The position numbers were made by a program, and so were the translations under genes. DNA of 64,000 bases from CBDDKZ01 sp965230415. Lineage in GTDB: Bacteria > Bacteroidota > Bacteroidia > Cytophagales > JAAEPT01. The notes beneath the pieces were generated by a model that was given only the letters and a program-made list of their open reading frames with translations, was not told the origin of the DNA and did not search any database. Each line of letters opens with the position of its first letter. Positions within the stretch are counted from its first letter, which is position 1. Below are positions 9,023 to 17,580 of the stretch, in pieces. The stretch lies in the NCBI GenBank assembly GCA_965230415.1, contig CBDDKZ010000005.1:1922001-1986000 (forward strand), read 5' to 3'.

Positions 9023-9107
9023 AAACAGCAAATGCCCGATATGGAGCCGGTGATTTCATAAACGTAGCTGTGGGCCAAAAAAATATAAAAATCTAAAATA
9101 CTAAGAC

Positions 9108-10610
9108 ATGAATAATACTGCTAAAGAAAAAATAGACATATTCGATACAACACTAAGAGACGGGGAGCAGGTTCCCGGATGTCAGTTGAATACCATCGAA
9201 AAAATTGAGGTGGCTTTGGCGCTTGAAGAGATGGGGGTCGACATTATAGAATCCGGTTTCCCAATATCCAGTCCCGGCGACTTTCAATCGGTAGTGGAGA
9301 TTTCCAAAAATGTGCAAAACTCGACAATATGTGCACTTACCAGAGCTGTCGCAAAAGATATTGAATGTGCCGCCGAGGCCTTAAAATATGCCAAAAGTGG
9401 ACGTATTCATACAGGAATTGGCGCTTCTGACGTTCATATTGCCCATAAACTTAGATCTACCAGAGAAGCGGTGTTGGAAAAGGCCGCTTTTGCTGCCAAA
9501 CATGCTCGTAATTTGATAGACGACGTACAATTTTTTTGTGAAGATGCCGGTCGTGCAGATGTTGACTTTCTGGCGCGTATGGTAGAAACGGTCATAGCCA
9601 ATGGCGCCACGGTGGTGAATATCCCTGATACCACCGGTTACTGTTTGCCTGAGCAGTATGGAGCAAAAATAAAATACCTTTATGATCATGTACCTAACAT
9701 CGATAAAGCGGTAATTTCTTGTCATTGTCACAATGATTTGGGTATTGCCACCGCTAATTCAATTGCGGGTATACAAAATGGTGCCAGGCAGGTAGAGGTA
9801 ACTGTTAACGGCATAGGAGAACGTGCTGGAAATTCATCGTTGGAAGAAGTGGCAATGATTATTAAATCACACGGCAATTCAATGGGTGTACGTACCGATA
9901 TCGACGTTAGCAAAATATACAATATGAGCCGCATGGTTACCAGATTGATGCGCATGCCCGTACAAGCAAATAAAGCTATTGTCGGAAGAAATGCTTTTGC
10001 ACATTCTTCCGGAATACATCAGGATGGTGTACTTAAAAATCGCGAAAGTTATGAAATCATTGATCCTAAAGAAGTAGGTTTTCCCGAATCGTCAATAGTA
10101 TTAACGGCGCGTAGTGGGCGAGCAGCTTTAAAACATCATATTGAGCGATTGGGGGTAAGTATTATTCCCGAAGAATTAGACAATATTTATCAGGACTTTT
10201 TGGAATTAGCTGATAATAACAAGAATATATCTACACATGATATTTTAGGATTGTTGGGCAATGAAGTATCAAAAAATATACTGAAAATCGAACATCTTTC
10301 CGTGACGTGTAGTCATAATCGAAATTCACAAGCCTATATTCGGATCAATAAGAATCACAAAATTCTAGAAGCCAAAGCTAAAGGTAATGGCCCTTTAGAT
10401 GCAACACGAAAGGCCATTGATAAAATTATGAAAAAACAGGTACATCTGGAAGAATACCTGGTACAAGCTGTTACGGGAGGGAGCGAAGATTTGGGCAAAG
10501 TACATATACAAATTTCAAAAGAAAATGTGTTTAACTACGGTTATGGATCAGATACTGATATTATTTACGCATCTGCTCAGGCCTACCTTGAAGCGGTTAA
10601 CAAGGTTTGA
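9108..10610 (+). CDS. leuA: 2-isopropylmalate synthase homologue (LeuA-type)
   Basis: A 500-residue DRE-TIM acyltransferase that condenses acetyl-CoA with an alpha-keto acid. The catalytic-barrel motifs are IFDTTLRDGEQVPGC near residue 10, GFPISSPGDF, the metal-binding SCHCHNDLGIATANS and GARQVEVTVNGIGERAGN. HSSGIHQDGVLKN and a C-terminal LeuA_dimer regulatory domain (from about residue 395) follow. Its length and C-terminal domain match true LeuA. No leuB, leuC or leuD is nearby; instead it is third in an operon with an adenylation-reductase fusion and a crotonase. It may therefore be a specialised paralogue extending an alpha-keto acid for that pathway. Alternatively it is the genome's only LeuA, displaced. 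Confidence 0.82.
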   Translation: MNNTAKEKIDIFDTTLRDGEQVPGCQLNTIEKIEVALALEEMGVDIIESGFPISSPGDFQSVVEISKNVQNSTICALTRAVAKDIECAAEALKYAKSGRIHTGIGASDVHIAHKLRSTREAVLEKAAFAAKHARNLIDDVQFFCEDAGRADVDFLARMVETVIANGATVVNIPDTTGYCLPEQYGAKIKYLYDHVPNIDKAVISCHCHNDLGIATANSIAGIQNGARQVEVTVNGIGERAGNSSLEEVAMIIKSHGNSMGVRTDIDVSKIYNMSRMVTRLMRMPVQANKAIVGRNAFAHSSGIHQDGVLKNRESYEIIDPKEVGFPESSIVLTARSGRAALKHHIERLGVSIIPEELDNIYQDFLELADNNKNISTHDILGLLGNEVSKNILKIEHLSVTCSHNRNSQAYIRINKNHKILEAKAKGNGPLDATRKAIDKIMKKQVHLEEYLVQAVTGGSEDLGKVHIQISKENVFNYGYGSDTDIIYASAQAYLEAVNKV

Positions 10611-10655
10611 TCTTACGCTTAACCCTCGGTTAACAAAAAGTGTTTATCATTGAGT

Positions 10656-11642
10656 ATGAAAACACTATTCTTTGTCCTCATTGCTTTTATCATTCCTGAT
10701 CTGATTGCGCAGCAAACAGCTCTGAAGTTCGAAAAAGACACTTTTACATTGGCTTTTGGTTCTTGCAATCACCAGGATAAACCCCAACCATTGTGGCAGG
10801 CAATTATCGATGAACAACCTGATCTGTGGCTATGGTTGGGGGATAATATTTATGGAGATACAAAAGACGTGCAATTGCTAAGAAAGAAGTACGATCAGGT
10901 AAAGGCTAATAAGGACTATCAACAATTACGTACCCAGGTACCTGTTATCGGGGTTTGGGACGATCATGATTATGGTGTAAATGATGGCGATCGTACATAT
11001 GCCTCTAAGGTTGGCAGCCAACAGGCACTTTTGGATTTTCTGGACGTTGAGAGCGGCTCTCCAGTACGTCAGCGCAAAGGTGTATATCAAAGTTTTGAGT
11101 ACCTGTTGAAAAACGTCACTATTAGACTTATTCTGCTGGATACGCGCTACTTCAAAGACCCTGTCAAAAAAGTAGATAATCAGTGGGTGGCAGATTCAAG
11201 TGCTGATTTATTGGGCACGGAGCAATGGTCGTGGCTCGAAAATGAACTGCAAAAAACAGCAGATATTTTGATAGTTGCCAACGGTACGCAGGTAATTCCC
11301 GATGATCATCCTTTTGAAACGTGGGGTAACTACCCCACTTCAAGGAAAAGGCTTCTGGAACTGTTGGACAATAAGAAAGCGGAGCATATTTTACTACTTA
11401 GCGGAGATCGGCATATCGGTGAATTATCTCAGCTTCAATTGCATTCTAAAAAAATCTATGAGCTCACCTCTAGCGGTCTCACGCACACCTATGGAGGTTC
11501 TGGTTGTGAGCAGAACAAGTATCGCGTTGGTGAGTTAACAGGAGACCTGAATTATGGTGTAATTAAGATATCTGCAGACAAAGCTGTTTCGTTGGCTATT
11601 TGCTTAAGAAAGGGCAGAAGACACATGGAGAAGAAAATTTAG
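10656..11642 (+). CDS. PhoD-like alkaline phosphatase family protein
   Basis: A 328-residue exported metallophosphatase. The chosen ATG precedes a signal peptide (MKTLFFVLIAFIIPDLIAQ); an upstream TTG would add two residues. PhoD-family metal-site motifs appear in order: FGSCNHQ, WLGDNIYGD, GVWDDHDYGVNDGD, LLDTRYFKDP, ANGTQVI and LLSGDRHIGE. It likely hydrolyses phosphomono- or diesters outside the cytoplasmic membrane. It starts 45 bases after the LeuA homologue, with a short TTAACC/GGTTAA hairpin between, so it may or may not belong to the same transcript. Its stop codon overlaps the convergent gene's stop by 4 bases. Confidence 0.85.
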   Translation: MKTLFFVLIAFIIPDLIAQQTALKFEKDTFTLAFGSCNHQDKPQPLWQAIIDEQPDLWLWLGDNIYGDTKDVQLLRKKYDQVKANKDYQQLRTQVPVIGVWDDHDYGVNDGDRTYASKVGSQQALLDFLDVESGSPVRQRKGVYQSFEYLLKNVTIRLILLDTRYFKDPVKKVDNQWVADSSADLLGTEQWSWLENELQKTADILIVANGTQVIPDDHPFETWGNYPTSRKRLLELLDNKKAEHILLLSGDRHIGELSQLQLHSKKIYELTSSGLTHTYGGSGCEQNKYRVGELTGDLNYGVIKISADKAVSLAICLRKGRRHMEKKI

Positions 11643-11863
11643 TTCTCATTTTCTGATTCATCCTTCTCTTCTTCTTTCTCGTTATCGCTTCGATCACTTA
11701 ATTTCTTGTCTTCCACATTTTCATCCAGAAATTCGTTGATCTTATCAATATCCAGACTACTTGTTACTTCACCAAAAGAATTGATGCCCAGCTCAAAGCC
11801 ATCCAGGTCCTTATGAACCTGGGCTTTGCTCTTTTTCTCTTTATCGTCTTTCTTTTTAGCCAT
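11639..11863 (-). CDS. small highly charged protein of unknown function
   Basis: A 74-residue protein with a Lys-rich start (MAKKKDDKEKKSKAQVHKDL), a central more ordinary segment (DGFELGINSFGEVTSS, then DIDKINEFLDENVEDKKL) and a tail made almost only of Glu, Asp, Asn and Lys. I recognise similar small proteins next to gltX in other Cytophagales, with a conserved core and variable acidic tail, but know no function. It lies 3 bases after gltX on the same strand and is probably co-transcribed with it. Confidence 0.65.
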   Translation of the reverse strand: MAKKKDDKEKKSKAQVHKDLDGFELGINSFGEVTSSLDIDKINEFLDENVEDKKLSDRSDNEKEEEKDESENEN

Positions 11864-11866
11864 AAT

Positions 11867-13405
11867 TTATTGCTTAATTTTATCTGTAAGAGCTTCCAGT
11901 GCATTTTCAAGGCGCTGCACACATTCGTCCTTACCAATAATTTCGATAATTTCCATCAAGTCGGGTCCACCGCCCACTCCTGTAACAGCCACACGTAGAG
12001 CCTGCATTATTCTGCCTATACCAATGCCTTCACTTTCGAGGATGTGATCCAGCGTAATACGAACACTTTCGGCAGAGATTTTTTCTTCTTGTTCCAGTGC
12101 ACTTTTAAATGCCGAAATAATATGTACGGCCTCAGAAGTCCATTTTTTCTTGACAACCTTTGCATCATATGCTTGTGGTGCCATAAAGAAGTAGGGTGCA
12201 CCGGTCCATATGTCGGTTGCAAATGAAATGCGTTCCTGCATGAGACCGACTATTTTTAACAGCTTTTCTTTGGGTAAGTCGATATTGTTTTCCCTGAGCG
12301 TAGGGCTCAATAAATCAAGAAGTTCACCGAGTGATTTTTCTTTAATATATTGTTGGTTGAACCAATTAGCCTTTTCAATATCAAACTTTGCTCCTGCCTT
12401 ACCTATTTTCTCTACAGAGAATTCCGAGCACAGTTCTTCCATAGTGAAAAGTTCCTTATCGGTACCGTCGTTCCATCCTAACAGAGCCAAAAAATTTACC
12501 ATTGTCTCGGGTAGAAATCCACGTTCCATAAATCCTTCTGACGATTCACTACTTTCAGGATCTGTCCAGTTAAGTGGAAATACCGGAAACCCCAGCTGAT
12601 CTGCAGCACGTTTGCTCAATTTGCCTTTACCATCGGGTTTAAGAATAAGTGGCAGATGTGCAAATTCAGGCATTTCGGCTTCCCAACCCAGGTACTTATA
12701 GAGAAGCACATGGAGTGGTGCAGAAGGCAACCATTCTTCACCTCTGATAATATGTGTTATTTTCATTAAGTGGTCGTCTACCACACTGGCCAGGTGATAT
12801 GTAGGCATTCCATCTGATTTAAGAATTACTTTATCGTCAAGTGTTGAGGCATGAACATGCACCCAACCTCGTATCATATCGTTAAGACGAATTTCTTCTT
12901 TTATTGGTACTTTTACACGTACAACATAAGGCTCCCCTTTAGCAAGGCGGTCGTCGACTTCCTCTTTTGTAAGCGTAAGTGAGTTTTTCATTTGCATGCG
13001 TGTGGCAGCATTGTATTGCTGATGACTCACCTTTGCTTCCTGCAATCGGGCACGCATTTCATCAAGCTCTTCCTTGGTATCAAATGCGATGTAAGCATTA
13101 CCATCTTGCAAGAGTTTGTCCGCGTACTGCTTATAAATAGCTTTGCGTTCAGATTGTTTGTAAGGGCCAAATTCACCTCCTTGTTCGATACCTTCATCGA
13201 TAGTGATGCCTACCCACTTCAAAGATTCCTGAATGTAAGATTCCGCACCTTCCACAAAACGCTCCCTGTCTGTATCTTCTATGCGCAACACCATTTTCCC
13301 TCCATGCTTTTTGGCAAAAAAGTAATTAAAAAGGGCTGTTCTCACGCCTCCAATGTGCAATGCTCCTGTTGGGCTCGGAGCAAATCTTACACGTACATTC
13401 TTCAT
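11867..13405 (-). CDS. gltX: glutamyl-tRNA synthetase
   Basis: Class I aminoacyl-tRNA synthetase charging tRNA-Glu, 512 residues. The HIGH-type motif (RFAPSPTGALHIGGVRTALF) opens the protein, and the KMSKS-type loop is KLSKRAADQLGFPVFPL. The anticodon-binding helical C terminus includes TGVGGGPDLMEIIEIIG. The start Met fits the family exactly. It is followed by the small charged protein on the same strand. Confidence 0.97.
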   Translation of the reverse strand: MKNVRVRFAPSPTGALHIGGVRTALFNYFFAKKHGGKMVLRIEDTDRERFVEGAESYIQESLKWVGITIDEGIEQGGEFGPYKQSERKAIYKQYADKLLQDGNAYIAFDTKEELDEMRARLQEAKVSHQQYNAATRMQMKNSLTLTKEEVDDRLAKGEPYVVRVKVPIKEEIRLNDMIRGWVHVHASTLDDKVILKSDGMPTYHLASVVDDHLMKITHIIRGEEWLPSAPLHVLLYKYLGWEAEMPEFAHLPLILKPDGKGKLSKRAADQLGFPVFPLNWTDPESSESSEGFMERGFLPETMVNFLALLGWNDGTDKELFTMEELCSEFSVEKIGKAGAKFDIEKANWFNQQYIKEKSLGELLDLLSPTLRENNIDLPKEKLLKIVGLMQERISFATDIWTGAPYFFMAPQAYDAKVVKKKWTSEAVHIISAFKSALEQEEKISAESVRITLDHILESEGIGIGRIMQALRVAVTGVGGGPDLMEIIEIIGKDECVQRLENALEALTDKIKQ

Positions 13406-13571
13406 TTATTTTTCAGTTTTATTTTTTTGAGCAATGGCTTAACTATAGCCATACTATTCAGGCTATACACCAGTAGCTCAAAGTTATGAATTTATTACTT
13501 CCTTACTGATCAATTTATGAACAAAATTATTGCTAAGATCTTGCAAAAGCAGATCTGATAAGTGTAAAAGA

Positions 13572-13952
13572 TTATTTTACTGCGATACAAGAGATCTCTA
13601 CATCGACATCCTTAGGCAGGCGAGCCACTTCTATCGTTTCTCTTGCAGGAGGCTTTTCGTCAAAATAACGTCCGTATACCTCATTTATAGCAGCAAAATT
13701 GTTGAGATCTTTTACAAAAATTGAGCACTTTACCACATGCGAAAAATCCATATCAGCAGCTATCAAAATGGCATCGATATTATTCATTACCTGGTGCGTT
13801 GCTGCTTGTATAGATTCGTTAATCACATCATTCGTCACCGAATTAATAGGCACCTGGCCCGAAACATATAATGTATCTTTAATCAACACAGCCTGACTAT
13901 ATGGACCAATAGGCTCAGGCGCATTAGGAGTGTATATGATTTCTTTGGACAT
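13572..13952 (-). CDS. ridA: RidA family reactive-intermediate deaminase
   Basis: A 126-residue YjgF/YER057c/UK114 protein that hydrolyses reactive 2-iminobutanoate and related enamines released by PLP enzymes. Motifs: YTPNAPEPIGPYSQAV, YVSGQVPIN, the substrate-carboxylate Arg in PPARETIEVARLPKDVDVEI, and the C-terminal EISCIAVK. Length and start are standard. It is monocistronic on the minus strand, 167 bases upstream of the gltX start, with no recognisable promoter box. Confidence 0.93.
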   Translation of the reverse strand: MSKEIIYTPNAPEPIGPYSQAVLIKDTLYVSGQVPINSVTNDVINESIQAATHQVMNNIDAILIAADMDFSHVVKCSIFVKDLNNFAAINEVYGRYFDEKPPARETIEVARLPKDVDVEISCIAVK

Positions 13953-14600
13953 GTTATCTTTTTTTAAGGTTTGAGTTTAGGAAACTCAAGATAATAAATT
14001 CTGCGAAATGAGCATTGATACATTGTTAATTCTGCGTACCATATCCTGTTTAATATTGTGGATCAAAAGGTAATATATTACGTGTTTGATTTCACATAAA
14101 TACATTTATAATGATGTTAATGAATTGTTTTTCAGAAGTATATGCTGCTTTTTAATAAATAGTAATGTACTGTTATAGACATTACTTTTTATTAAGCGTA
14201 TCTTACTTCTGATGAAAAAAAATTGATTATATCAAAAGCTCTTACTGCATGGATACTTATGATAAAAACCGGTTAATTAGTTGTGAAACCAGGAAACTTC
14301 AGTTAAGAGGCTCGAGTCGTAGGAAAATTAGTAAGCGGCTACATTAATCTATCACATCCAGGACTCTTTAGGCGTTCAATCAATTAACCGGACCGGAAAA
14401 CGAAGTGGTTCTACAGCGTAGACATGGTTTTGTGTATAGCGCTAAGCGACGCTCACTATTTACAAGGAAGTATGGTAGATATAGGTCTGATTTTGACCAC
14501 TTTACCATTGATGATTGGACAATATACGACATTAAGAAAAAGGCTGGCCTCACAAGGTCCAGCCTTTTCAATACTTTATGCTATTCAAATACGAACGCTA
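13953..14600. other. long intergenic region
   Basis: About 650 bases upstream of ridA and downstream of the glycogen-synthase-like gene. It is AT-rich, holds a strong minus-strand terminator at 14537-14568, and otherwise shows only short overlapping reading frames (for example around 14405-14719) without recognisable domains. In related genomes the GT5-like gene is often accompanied by a DUF4270 gene. None is seen here. Confidence 0.5.
14537..14568 (-). terminator. Rho-independent terminator for the GT5-like gene
   Basis: AAAAAGGCTGG pairs with CCAGCCTTTT across a loop of about 11 bases. On the minus strand the hairpin is followed by a T-rich run (TTTTTCTTAAT). It lies 33 bases beyond the stop of the glycogen-synthase-like gene. 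Confidence 0.8.
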
Positions 14601-15413
14601 CTATCCTACCAAATTGTTGTACAATTCGTAGTAAGAATCCAATGACTCCTCATTTGTTTCCGGAATGGCAATACATTGCTCATTTTCCGTATCTTCGAAG
14701 AGCTTTTGAATTTCGTTAGACGAATCGTCATTGGTATTGATTACTGCATCTGCATATTCGATTCCGGTCTTTATAAACCCTTGATAATCAGCAGATCGCA
14801 AGTTAGTTAACATACCATCTTCAATATCGATCATCTTGGCTTTCTCCACAATACTTTCTTCGAACTTAAAGTCGAAGGCATTATTATATACAGAGAATAT
14901 AACCTTTGAATGATTGAATATAGGATCGTTCTTGTAGGTTGTTTTCAAGTACAATGGAATGAGTGCGGTCATCCAGTCATTACAGTGCACCAAGTCAGGT
15001 GACCACCCTAGTTTTTTGACTGTTTCCAATACTCCTTTGCAAAAGAATATGGCTCGCTCATCATTATCCGCATAAAAATTATCTTCCTTATCGTGGAAAA
15101 CACTTTTCCTTTGGAAGTAATCTTCATTATCAATGAAATATACTTGCAATTTGGCATTCGGTATAGATGCCACTTTAATTATTAAAGGCTTTTCTTCGTC
15201 ACCAACAGCGATGTTGATGCCAGAAAGCCGAACTACTTCATGTAAGCGATTTTTCCTCTCGTTAATAAGACCGAATCGTGGTACCAAAATCCTGATTTCC
15301 ATTCCCCGTTCTTGCATTGCCTGAGGCAATTTTCTCACGAAATCTGCGACTTTCGAAGTCTGCAGAAATGGGTTTATTTCACTCGCTACGTAAAGAATAC
15401 GTACTTTTGACAT
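14601..15413 (-). CDS. short glycogen/starch synthase-like protein (GT5 N-terminal domain)
   Basis: A 270-residue protein matching only the N-terminal Rossmann domain of GT5 glycogen synthases: ILYVASEINPFLQTSKVADF (the ADP-glucose Lys-x-Gly-Gly site is altered to TSKVADF), PDLVHCNDWMTALIPLYLK, and the end of the domain. The C-terminal domain that carries the donor-binding EXXXXXXXE region is absent, and the reading frame closes cleanly before a good terminator. This short form is known in Bacteroidota beside panC, so it is probably a stable variant, not a fresh truncation. Catalysis as a lone domain is doubtful; a regulatory or binding role is possible. It is divergent from panC. Confidence 0.8.
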   Translation of the reverse strand: MSKVRILYVASEINPFLQTSKVADFVRKLPQAMQERGMEIRILVPRFGLINERKNRLHEVVRLSGINIAVGDEEKPLIIKVASIPNAKLQVYFIDNEDYFQRKSVFHDKEDNFYADNDERAIFFCKGVLETVKKLGWSPDLVHCNDWMTALIPLYLKTTYKNDPIFNHSKVIFSVYNNAFDFKFEESIVEKAKMIDIEDGMLTNLRSADYQGFIKTGIEYADAVINTNDDSSNEIQKLFEDTENEQCIAIPETNEESLDSYYELYNNLVG

Positions 15414-15445
15414 AACTGTACAAAAATTTTATTCTGTTTAGCGTG

Positions 15446-15453
15446 CAAATATA
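15446..15453 (-). promoter_or_regulatory. candidate -7 box for the GT5-like gene
   Basis: CAAATATA on the plus strand reads TATATTTG on the minus strand, fitting TAnnTTTG, 33 bases before the GT5-like start. The same GCAAATATAT string occurs upstream of kdsD. No matching -33 element is evident. Confidence 0.35.
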
Positions 15454-15535
15454 TGAAATAAATAACAAATTTCATAAGGATATATAAAGTTTAGTATTAT
15501 ATTGCTGCATTTTTCCAAAGGATTTCAATGGATTG

Positions 15536-16390
15536 ATGAAGATGGAGGTACTGCGTAATATTACTGAGTTACAATCTTTTAAAAGACTTTTAAACCCCGA
15601 AAAACAACTCGGTTTTGTGCCTACTATGGGGGCGCTTCATAGTGGACATGCAAGCCTGATTAAAACAGCTCTTTCGGAGTGCAGTTGTGTAATAGCCAGT
15701 ATATTTGTTAATCCCACTCAATTTAATCAGTCTGAAGACTTCGAGAAGTATCCTCGTACGGAATCCCGAGATCTCAAATTATTGGAAGAACTGGGTTGCC
15801 ATGCCGTTTTTATACCATCGGTTGAAGACATGTATCCGGAGCCTTTTCTCTTTCAGGCATCTTTTGAGTCGCTCAGTGATGTGATGGAAGGCAGGTACCG
15901 TCCGGGACATTTTAACGGAGTGGCTATTGTAGTCAGCAAATTTTTTAATTTGATACAGCCTAACCGTGCCTATTTTGGTAAAAAAGATTTGCAGCAACTC
16001 GTGGTTATCAAAAACCTGGTTAGTGCCTTATCTTTTCCCGTTAAAATAACTGCCTGTGAAACCCTAAGAGAAGCTAGTGGATTGGCTATGTCTTCCAGGA
16101 ATGAACGTTTGAGCGAAGCGGGCAGAAAAAAAGCAAGTGTAATTTACGAAGCGCTGAAAAGCTACAAAGAAAGTTTACTAAAAGGGGAGGACTTTAAAGT
16201 TGCGCAACACGATGCAGTAAGTAAAATTGAAGCAGCGGGACTTCGGCCGGAATATATGAATTTGGCAAAAATCGACGATCTAAGTTCAATTGAAAAACGT
16301 GAGGAACTTTCATCAAGTACTGTCGCTATTTGCGTTGCTGCGCATTTAGAGGGCGTGCGGTTAATCGATAACATCGTTTTTAGCTTGTAA
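15536..16390 (+). CDS. panC: pantothenate synthetase
   Basis: Condenses pantoate and beta-alanine with ATP, the last step of pantothenate synthesis. The 284 residues contain FVPTMGALHSGHASLI (HIGH-like), SIFVNPTQFNQSEDFEKYPR, GRYRPGHFNGVAIVVSKFFN, RAYFGKKDLQQL and the ATP-site MSSRN. I start at the ATG at 15536 rather than the TTG one codon earlier. The usual partner panD is 1.2 kb downstream, separated by LamG-domain debris that begins right at the panC stop codon and by a DUF1508 gene. Confidence 0.96.
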   Translation: MKMEVLRNITELQSFKRLLNPEKQLGFVPTMGALHSGHASLIKTALSECSCVIASIFVNPTQFNQSEDFEKYPRTESRDLKLLEELGCHAVFIPSVEDMYPEPFLFQASFESLSDVMEGRYRPGHFNGVAIVVSKFFNLIQPNRAYFGKKDLQQLVVIKNLVSALSFPVKITACETLREASGLAMSSRNERLSEAGRKKASVIYEALKSYKESLLKGEDFKVAQHDAVSKIEAAGLRPEYMNLAKIDDLSSIEKREELSSSTVAICVAAHLEGVRLIDNIVFSL

Positions 16391-16392
16391 GA

Positions 16393-16704
16393 AATCCCTT
16401 CGCGATTAATGACGAATCATTAACGGTAGAAGCATGGGTACATCCATCATCGGGAATGGAAGATGATGCAATTATTATAGATGCTGGATCCGATAACTTC
16501 ATTTTCTCCTTAAACGGTGCTAACCACAAACAGCTTAAAGTAGCATTGGGAGGTAACGATAATGTGCTTACTACCCCAGATGTGCTGGAAGAATATACCT
16601 GACAGCATTTGGGATTTACTTTTGACGACGAAACTAAAGAGGTGATTATTTATCGTAATTTATTACAACATTTACACGGTTTATTCGGAGCTAAAAGCGA
16701 GTGA
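16393..16704 (+). pseudogene. decayed fragment of a LamG (concanavalin-like) domain protein
   Basis: Directly after panC, a plus-strand frame with no start codon reads through NDESLTVEAWVHPSSG and, after a TGA at 16600-16602, continues as QHLGFTFDDETKEVIIYRN to a final stop at 16702. Both parts match the strands of a laminin-G-like domain, and the TGA falls exactly where the family has Trp (W-x-H-x-x-x-T-F/Y-D), a simple TGG to TGA change. It has neither an N-terminal nor a C-terminal remainder. It looks like the debris of a large secreted LamG protein inserted or left between panC and panD. Confidence 0.75.
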
Positions 16705-16858
16705 CATTTGTCGTTTATTGTTAGTAATTTCTTAAAACAAGGTGAACATAATAAATAAACATATAACAATAAGTACAAAATTACATTTTACTCCTGTCAT
16801 AATTTAGAGGAATTAAGATTGCATGCAGCAACGTTTTTTAATTCAAACTTTTAAAATT

Positions 16859-17200
16859 ATGGCAAATCACCCTAAATATGACCTCAAATCTACTTCAGAT
16901 GAGCAATTTATGTTTAACTTAACTGCATCTAATGGTGAAATTATCTTGACGAGTGAAAGATATACGGCTAAGCACTCAGCTATGAATGGTATTGAATCGG
17001 TTAAAGAAAATGCTCAAAAAGAAGAACGTTTTGAAAAATTAGAATCAAGTGCCGGTGAACCCTATTTCGTTCTTAAAGCCGGAAACCACGAAGTAATAGG
17101 TAGAAGTGAAATGTATTCATCAAACCAGGCTTGTCAAAATGGCATCGAGTCTGTAATGAAAAATGCTCCGATTGCGGAAGTTGAAGATAATGCATCTTAG
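16859..17200 (+). CDS. YegP family (DUF1508) protein
   Basis: A 113-residue protein made of two tandem DUF1508 repeats: residues about 17-52 (FMFNLTASNGEIILTSERY, then AMNGIESVKENA) and about 66-103 (PYFVLKAGNHEVIGRSEMY, then CQNGIESVMKNAP). I use the ATG before ANHPKYDL; an earlier in-frame ATG would add 12 residues. YegP-family proteins are small cytoplasmic proteins without a firm biochemical role. It lies in the panC-panD gap and has its own terminator, so it is unlikely to act in pantothenate synthesis. Confidence 0.88.
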   Translation: MANHPKYDLKSTSDEQFMFNLTASNGEIILTSERYTAKHSAMNGIESVKENAQKEERFEKLESSAGEPYFVLKAGNHEVIGRSEMYSSNQACQNGIESVMKNAPIAEVEDNAS

Positions 17201-17227
17201 CATTTCAGCCCTTAAATGGTTTAATGG

Positions 17228-17263
17228 GATGAGCTGATGGTTTTATTAATTTTTCAGCTCATC
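17228..17263 (+). terminator. hairpin terminator after the DUF1508 gene
   Basis: GATGAGCTGA pairs with TCAGCTCATC (10 bp) across a T-rich loop of about 16 bases and is followed by TTGTTATAAT. Confidence 0.65.
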
Positions 17264-17551
17264 TTGTTATAATACAAATAACCTAACAATTCAATCTAAA
17301 ACAAAGCGGAGGTATTTAATTTCCGTACATACACAAAAATTGAGCTATGCTTATATAAAATGCTGTTCTACTTCCCGTTAATAATAGGCTATCTAAACAA
17401 TTATGCTTCAAAATTACCAGAGAAATAGTTGTTTCGACTATTAGCCAAATTATAAAAGAAGTACGCAAAACAAAAGAGCCACACAGCTCATACCTGGCAC
17501 TTTTTTCACTTACTTATGGTTATTTATATGAAATACTTGACCAAATTTCAT

Positions 17552-17559
17552 TAGCTTTG
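17552..17559 (+). promoter_or_regulatory. candidate -7 box upstream of panD
   Basis: TAGCTTTG fits TAnnTTTG and lies 21 bases before the panD ATG. It would let panD and the adenylyltransferase gene be transcribed independently of panC. The -33 element is not clear. Confidence 0.4.
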
Positions 17560-17580
17560 TATTCTTAAAAGTGTGCGTAG

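Larger units (their letters stand above)
17201..17580. other. intergenic region before panD
   Basis: About 380 bases holding the DUF1508 terminator at its left end and a candidate panD promoter box at its right end. The middle is AT-rich with no open frame longer than about 25 codons and no recognisable RNA. Confidence 0.5.

Noticed and set aside
10619..10633. TTAACC/GGTTAA between the LeuA homologue and the PhoD-like gene
   Set aside because: Stem of 6 bp with loop of 3 and no U tract, so not enough to split the operon.
13953..14536. tRNA or other RNA gene in the long intergenic regions
   Set aside because: No tRNA-type TTCGA arm with matching acceptor stem could be found here or in the other gaps.
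14405..14719. Open frames on the plus strand near the terminator of the GT5-like gene
   Set aside because: They overlap the 3' end of that gene and its terminator and show no domain similarity.
16393..16704. Functional gene with a TGA read as Trp or Sec
   Set aside because: There is no start codon, no other Bacteroidota sign of TGA recoding, and no SECIS-like element beside it, so a pseudogene is more likely.
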